DNA of 16,368 nucleotides, from the NCBI GenBank assembly GCA_017549325.1, contig JAFYVA010000010.1, positions 1 through 16,368 on the forward strand, in the 5' to 3' direction. Position 1 is the stretch's first letter, and every line of letters starts with the position of its first letter. This stretch comes from Oscillospiraceae bacterium. Its GTDB lineage: Bacteria; Bacillota_A; Clostridia; Oscillospirales; Oscillospiraceae. A program made the translations under genes and the position numbers. Under the pieces are notes generated by a model. It ran no database searches and was not told the origin of the DNA. It saw only the letters and a program-made list of their open reading frames with translations. Positions 14,100 to 16,368 of the stretch are shown one piece after another.

Positions 14100-14696
14100 T
14101 TACTCTGCCTCCATGATCTTGATCTGAGATGCCGTATAGTTGCTCTCAGAGATAACGATGTCCTTGATCCGGGCAGCATCCGTGCTGTCGATGCCGTCGG
14201 GATCGGCCACCACTACGCTGCAGGAATCCTCACCCATGAATACCACGCAGTCATCATACCCCTTTGCGGTCACAAGGCTCTCGATTTGTGCCTCGGCCAC
14301 CGTATACGATGCCAGAACCTGCAGGGCGAGGCTGGCCTCATTCAGCACATCCTCCGTGGCGTTTTCATCCATCTCCGCCTCCTGCAGCATACTGATGGCA
14401 CTGTCTCTGGCCTGCTGACGGCTGAGGCGCGCCGTATCAAAGTAGCTGTTTTCGCCATCTGCTGCCGTATCCGTCTGGGAAACCGCCTCATCATTCCCAT
14501 TGACCAGTGTCGCCTGCCCCAGAATCTTTCCCGTTTCAGCCACATTATCGGCATAGCGCCAGTTGAGATAGACCGATGTACCCACCAAAACCAGCACGGC
14601 AAGCACCACCGCGTTGCGCTTCCACTGGCGCTTCAACATCGAACTGACACCTGTTTTCTCCCGTTTTGCGCGTTCCTTCTTTTCCTGCAAAGCCAT
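14100..14696 (-). CDS. spoIIIAH: Stage III sporulation protein AH
   Basis: 198 residues. SpoIIIAH sits in the mother-cell membrane and forms, with forespore SpoIIQ, the channel across the two sporulation membranes. A basic cytoplasmic N-terminus (KKERAKREK) is followed by one membrane helix at about residues 28-46 and the intermembrane domain. The C-terminal half has the ring-building fold seen in type III secretion proteins: AKGYDDCVVFMGEDSCSVVVADPDGIDSTDAARIKDIVISESNYTASQIKI. I prefer the ATG at 14696 because AAAGGGG lies 6 bases upstream; starts at 14714 or 14720 would overlap spoIIIAG and have poorer sites. It is the last of the sporulation genes in the window. Confidence 0.94.
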   Translation of the reverse strand: MALQEKKERAKREKTGVSSMLKRQWKRNAVVLAVLVLVGTSVYLNWRYADNVAETGKILGQATLVNGNDEAVSQTDTAADGENSYFDTARLSRQQARDSAISMLQEAEMDENATEDVLNEASLALQVLASYTVAEAQIESLVTAKGYDDCVVFMGEDSCSVVVADPDGIDSTDAARIKDIVISESNYTASQIKIMEAE

Positions 14697-14710
14697 AGTT
14701 TCCCCTTTCT

Positions 14711-15202
14711 TCATTTCCATTGTACCACCGTTATTTTGTCGCTTCCAAGACCTGTCAGTACAGAAACTGTCTCAATGACGGCCAGCCGTACAGCACTGTT
14801 GCCGCCGCCCTCGCAGACCACTACGGCACCTTGGTAAACAGGATAACGCTCCTGCGTTATCACCACCTCTTCACTGCCGCCGCCCCGCGACACGGTCACC
14901 ACATCGCTGTCCCGCTTCGTCTCATTGTCCCGCACACTGGTGGAACTGTCCTTTGCCAGTTCCAGCGTGGAACCGCTCTTCAGCGTCAGCATTACCTTGA
15001 CTTGCCCCACCCCCTGTACATTGCGCAAAAGTGACTCCAATCGCTGCTCTGTTTGAGACAAAGAATACGCATCTCCTCGCTCCTCCGGCTCACCTTCCGC
15101 GTTTCCACCGGAAGTCGGCAGCAGCATCAGCACCAGACCAACCAACAGAATCAGCGCCACGAATTTATACTTTTTCAGCACTTGTATAACGGTTTTTTTC
15201 AT
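14711..15202 (-). CDS. spoIIIAG: Stage III sporulation protein AG
   Basis: 163 residues. SpoIIIAG forms a large ring in the space between mother-cell and forespore membranes as part of the feeding-tube complex. One N-terminal membrane helix (about 14-30) is followed by a short polar linker, then the ring-building domain starting at LSQTEQRLESLLRNVQGVGQVKVMLTLKSG. A predicted beta-rich insertion covers KDSSTSVRDNETKRDSDVV and RGGGSEEVVI. The family-typical end is NSAVRLAVIETVSVLTGLGSDKITVVQ. The ATG overlaps the spoIIIAF stop as ATGA. A weak alternative spoIIIAH start (14720) would overlap its 3' end. Confidence 0.96.
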   Translation of the reverse strand: MKKTVIQVLKKYKFVALILLVGLVLMLLPTSGGNAEGEPEERGDAYSLSQTEQRLESLLRNVQGVGQVKVMLTLKSGSTLELAKDSSTSVRDNETKRDSDVVTVSRGGGSEEVVITQERYPVYQGAVVVCEGGGNSAVRLAVIETVSVLTGLGSDKITVVQWK

Positions 15203-15678
15203 TTCTCTTCCTCAGTTTCCAGCCAATACTGTCTCTCGGGACTGATATCCAGCTCCTGGGAAATATATTGGGACAACGCTCCGTGGTACGGGATGTCGAG
15301 ATGTACTTCCACGGGAAACGGCACGCCTTCGCGCACCTCGCAATACACCTCAGAGTGTACCGTCAAACCGAGCTGCGTCCCTTTTTCCGATATATATGCG
15401 CTCACTTCTCCCTCTATGAGTGCTTCCAATTCCTCCAGGTTTTTCGCTGCCAGATCCTCTGTCTGTGCAGTAAGCTCTCTTTCCCACTTTTCATAGGAAA
15501 CGGTAAACTCCTCAGCACGCAGACTAAGCAGCGGTCGCAGCATCACCAGAATGAGTATGAGGCTCCCGGCACATTTTGCAGCTGAAAGAATGGCGCCTTT
15601 CGGCACCATGGCATAGACAAGGGACAACGCCATGGAAGCCGCTACGATACCGAAGAGCCAACTGCTGAAAACAGTCAT
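15199..15678 (-). CDS. spoIIIAF: Stage III sporulation protein AF
   Basis: 159 residues. Two N-terminal membrane helices (about 5-22 and 30-49) are followed by a soluble domain rich in charged residues with a helical stretch (KWERELTAQTEDLAAKNLEELEALI) and the beta-rich GLTVHSEVYCEVREGVPFPVEVHLDIP. This matches the SpoIIIAF layout, whose soluble domain also has a ring-building-like fold. Both ends show ATGA overlaps, with spoIIIAE upstream and spoIIIAG downstream, so translation is tightly coupled. It is expected to be made in the mother cell under sigma-E control, with the promoter upstream of the window. Confidence 0.93.
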   Translation of the reverse strand: MTVFSSWLFGIVAASMALSLVYAMVPKGAILSAAKCAGSLILILVMLRPLLSLRAEEFTVSYEKWERELTAQTEDLAAKNLEELEALIEGEVSAYISEKGTQLGLTVHSEVYCEVREGVPFPVEVHLDIPYHGALSQYISQELDISPERQYWLETEEEK

Positions 15679-16368
15679 ACGATCACCACCGATACAGATG
15701 AGGTCACAGATATGAGCAGTAGCGCAGCACAGGCTCCTACCATACCCAACACGAGGCCGAAGGCGCTGCCCAGCGCGTCAATGAGCTCCACTACCCTTCC
15801 CCCGCCGGAGAGTCCCGCAAGGAAGGCCGTCAGCTTATAGAGGAGATACTGAACGCCCATCGATACGAAGGGTGTCAAACAGGTCGCCAGCACCGCCAGC
15901 ATCCCCACAACACCAAGCGCGTTTTTCAGCAATCCTGCCCCTGCCAGCAAACTGTCTGCTGCGCGGGATATGATCCCGCCTACAACGGGGACAGCGGTAG
16001 AAATGGCACTGCGTGTCAGCTGCAGCGTTACCTTATCGGCAGAGGCAGCCGCGGCACCGGTAATGGAGAGATATCCCGTAAACAGCACCAGTGAACCCGT
16101 TAGCAGCCATGTGATCCCCTTACGCATGGCTTGGGCCAAACCTTTCAGTATCTGCTGCGGCAGGACAGCATTGGCCGTTACGGCGGCAATGTAGCAGTAC
16201 ACCAAGGGCATCAATACCTGTCGGATCAACGTCAGGAGAAGGTTGGCAAAGAACACCGTTCCCACCTGCTGCATCCCCGAGGTAACGATCGCACCTCCCG
16301 CCGCAACAGCCGCTGCCAGCGTAGGCAGCAGCGCTTTTGCCAGCACATCCAGTTCTTCCACCTCTGCG
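15675..16368 (-). CDS. spoIIIAE: Stage III sporulation protein AE, 5' end outside the window
   Basis: The last 230 residues are visible; the frame is open to the window edge. The family is about 390 residues, so roughly the N-terminal 40% (signal peptide and first part) is missing. The visible part is strongly hydrophobic with several membrane segments, including LIRQVLMPLVYCYIAAVTANAVL, ITWLLTGSLVLFTGYLSITGAAA, VPVVGGIISRAAD, GVVGMLAVLATCLTPFVSMGVQYLLYKL and the C-terminal FGLVLGMVGACAALLLISVTSSVSVVIV. These blocks are characteristic of SpoIIIAE, a polytopic component of the mother cell-to-forespore channel. A GTG near 16361 is an internal codon, not a start. Confidence 0.94.
   Translation of the reverse strand, partial: AEVEELDVLAKALLPTLAAAVAAGGAIVTSGMQQVGTVFFANLLLTLIRQVLMPLVYCYIAAVTANAVLPQQILKGLAQAMRKGITWLLTGSLVLFTGYLSITGAAAASADKVTLQLTRSAISTAVPVVGGIISRAADSLLAGAGLLKNALGVVGMLAVLATCLTPFVSMGVQYLLYKLTAFLAGLSGGGRVVELIDALGSAFGLVLGMVGACAALLLISVTSSVSVVIV

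Noticed and set aside
14711..14720. spoIIIAH start at 14720 overlapping spoIIIAG
   Set aside because: The ribosome binding site is poor; the ATG at 14696 has AAAGGGG at good spacing.
1..16368. CRISPR arrays, tRNA genes, insertion sequences or prophage genes
   Set aside because: No regularly spaced repeats, cloverleaf genes, transposase/integrase frames or phage genes were seen on either strand.

Overview
The window comes from a Gram-positive, endospore-forming member of the Clostridia. The evidence is a spoIIIAE-AF-AG-AH run, Firmicute-type gene order, a T-box on tyrS, and an ArgR/RecN/TlyA/Dxs/IspA neighbourhood like that of Bacillus and Clostridium. The fairly GC-rich coding sequence fits an Oscillospirales-like lineage, but that is inference. 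Nearly everything from 2058 to the right end is read on the minus strand; only the first 2 kb is on the plus strand.

Left part (1-2040, plus strand): three unrecognised genes in a row. The first is cut by the window edge, and the other two are small proteins with one N-terminal membrane segment. They end at a bidirectional terminator shared with the converging tyrS. Next (2058-3754, minus): tyrosyl-tRNA synthetase with a near-consensus promoter, a T-box leader and an intrinsic terminator. Two further inverted repeats lie between that terminator and the tyrS start.

Middle (3751-10811, minus): recN, argR, nadK, tlyA, dxs and a four-helix membrane protein, packed with ATGA overlaps or short gaps. 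Upstream of the membrane protein is a roughly 700-base stretch with no credible gene but dense RNA structure. It lies between ispA and the membrane-protein gene, exactly where OLE RNA (ornate, large, extremophilic RNA) and oapA (OLE-associated protein A) sit in other Firmicutes. A 10-bp helix joins its two ends, and it has its own promoter just after an ispA terminator. I read this as an OLE RNA/OapA ribonucleoprotein locus. It is the most interesting item in the window: one of the largest and most structured bacterial noncoding RNAs, with an incompletely understood role at the membrane.

Right part (10812-16368, minus): ispA, xseB, xseA, nusB and an Asp23-family gene, starting from a promoter at about 14062-14090. 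Upstream of that promoter are spoIIIAH, AG, AF and the 3' part of AE. Compared with the Bacillus subtilis order, accBC (between spoIIIAH and the Asp23 gene) and folD (between nusB and xseA) are missing.

Together the operon covers isoprenoid precursor synthesis (dxs, ispA), DNA repair (xseAB, recN), RNA maturation and transcription (nusB, tlyA), NADP supply (nadK) and arginine regulation (argR), with the OLE RNA between ispA and dxs.
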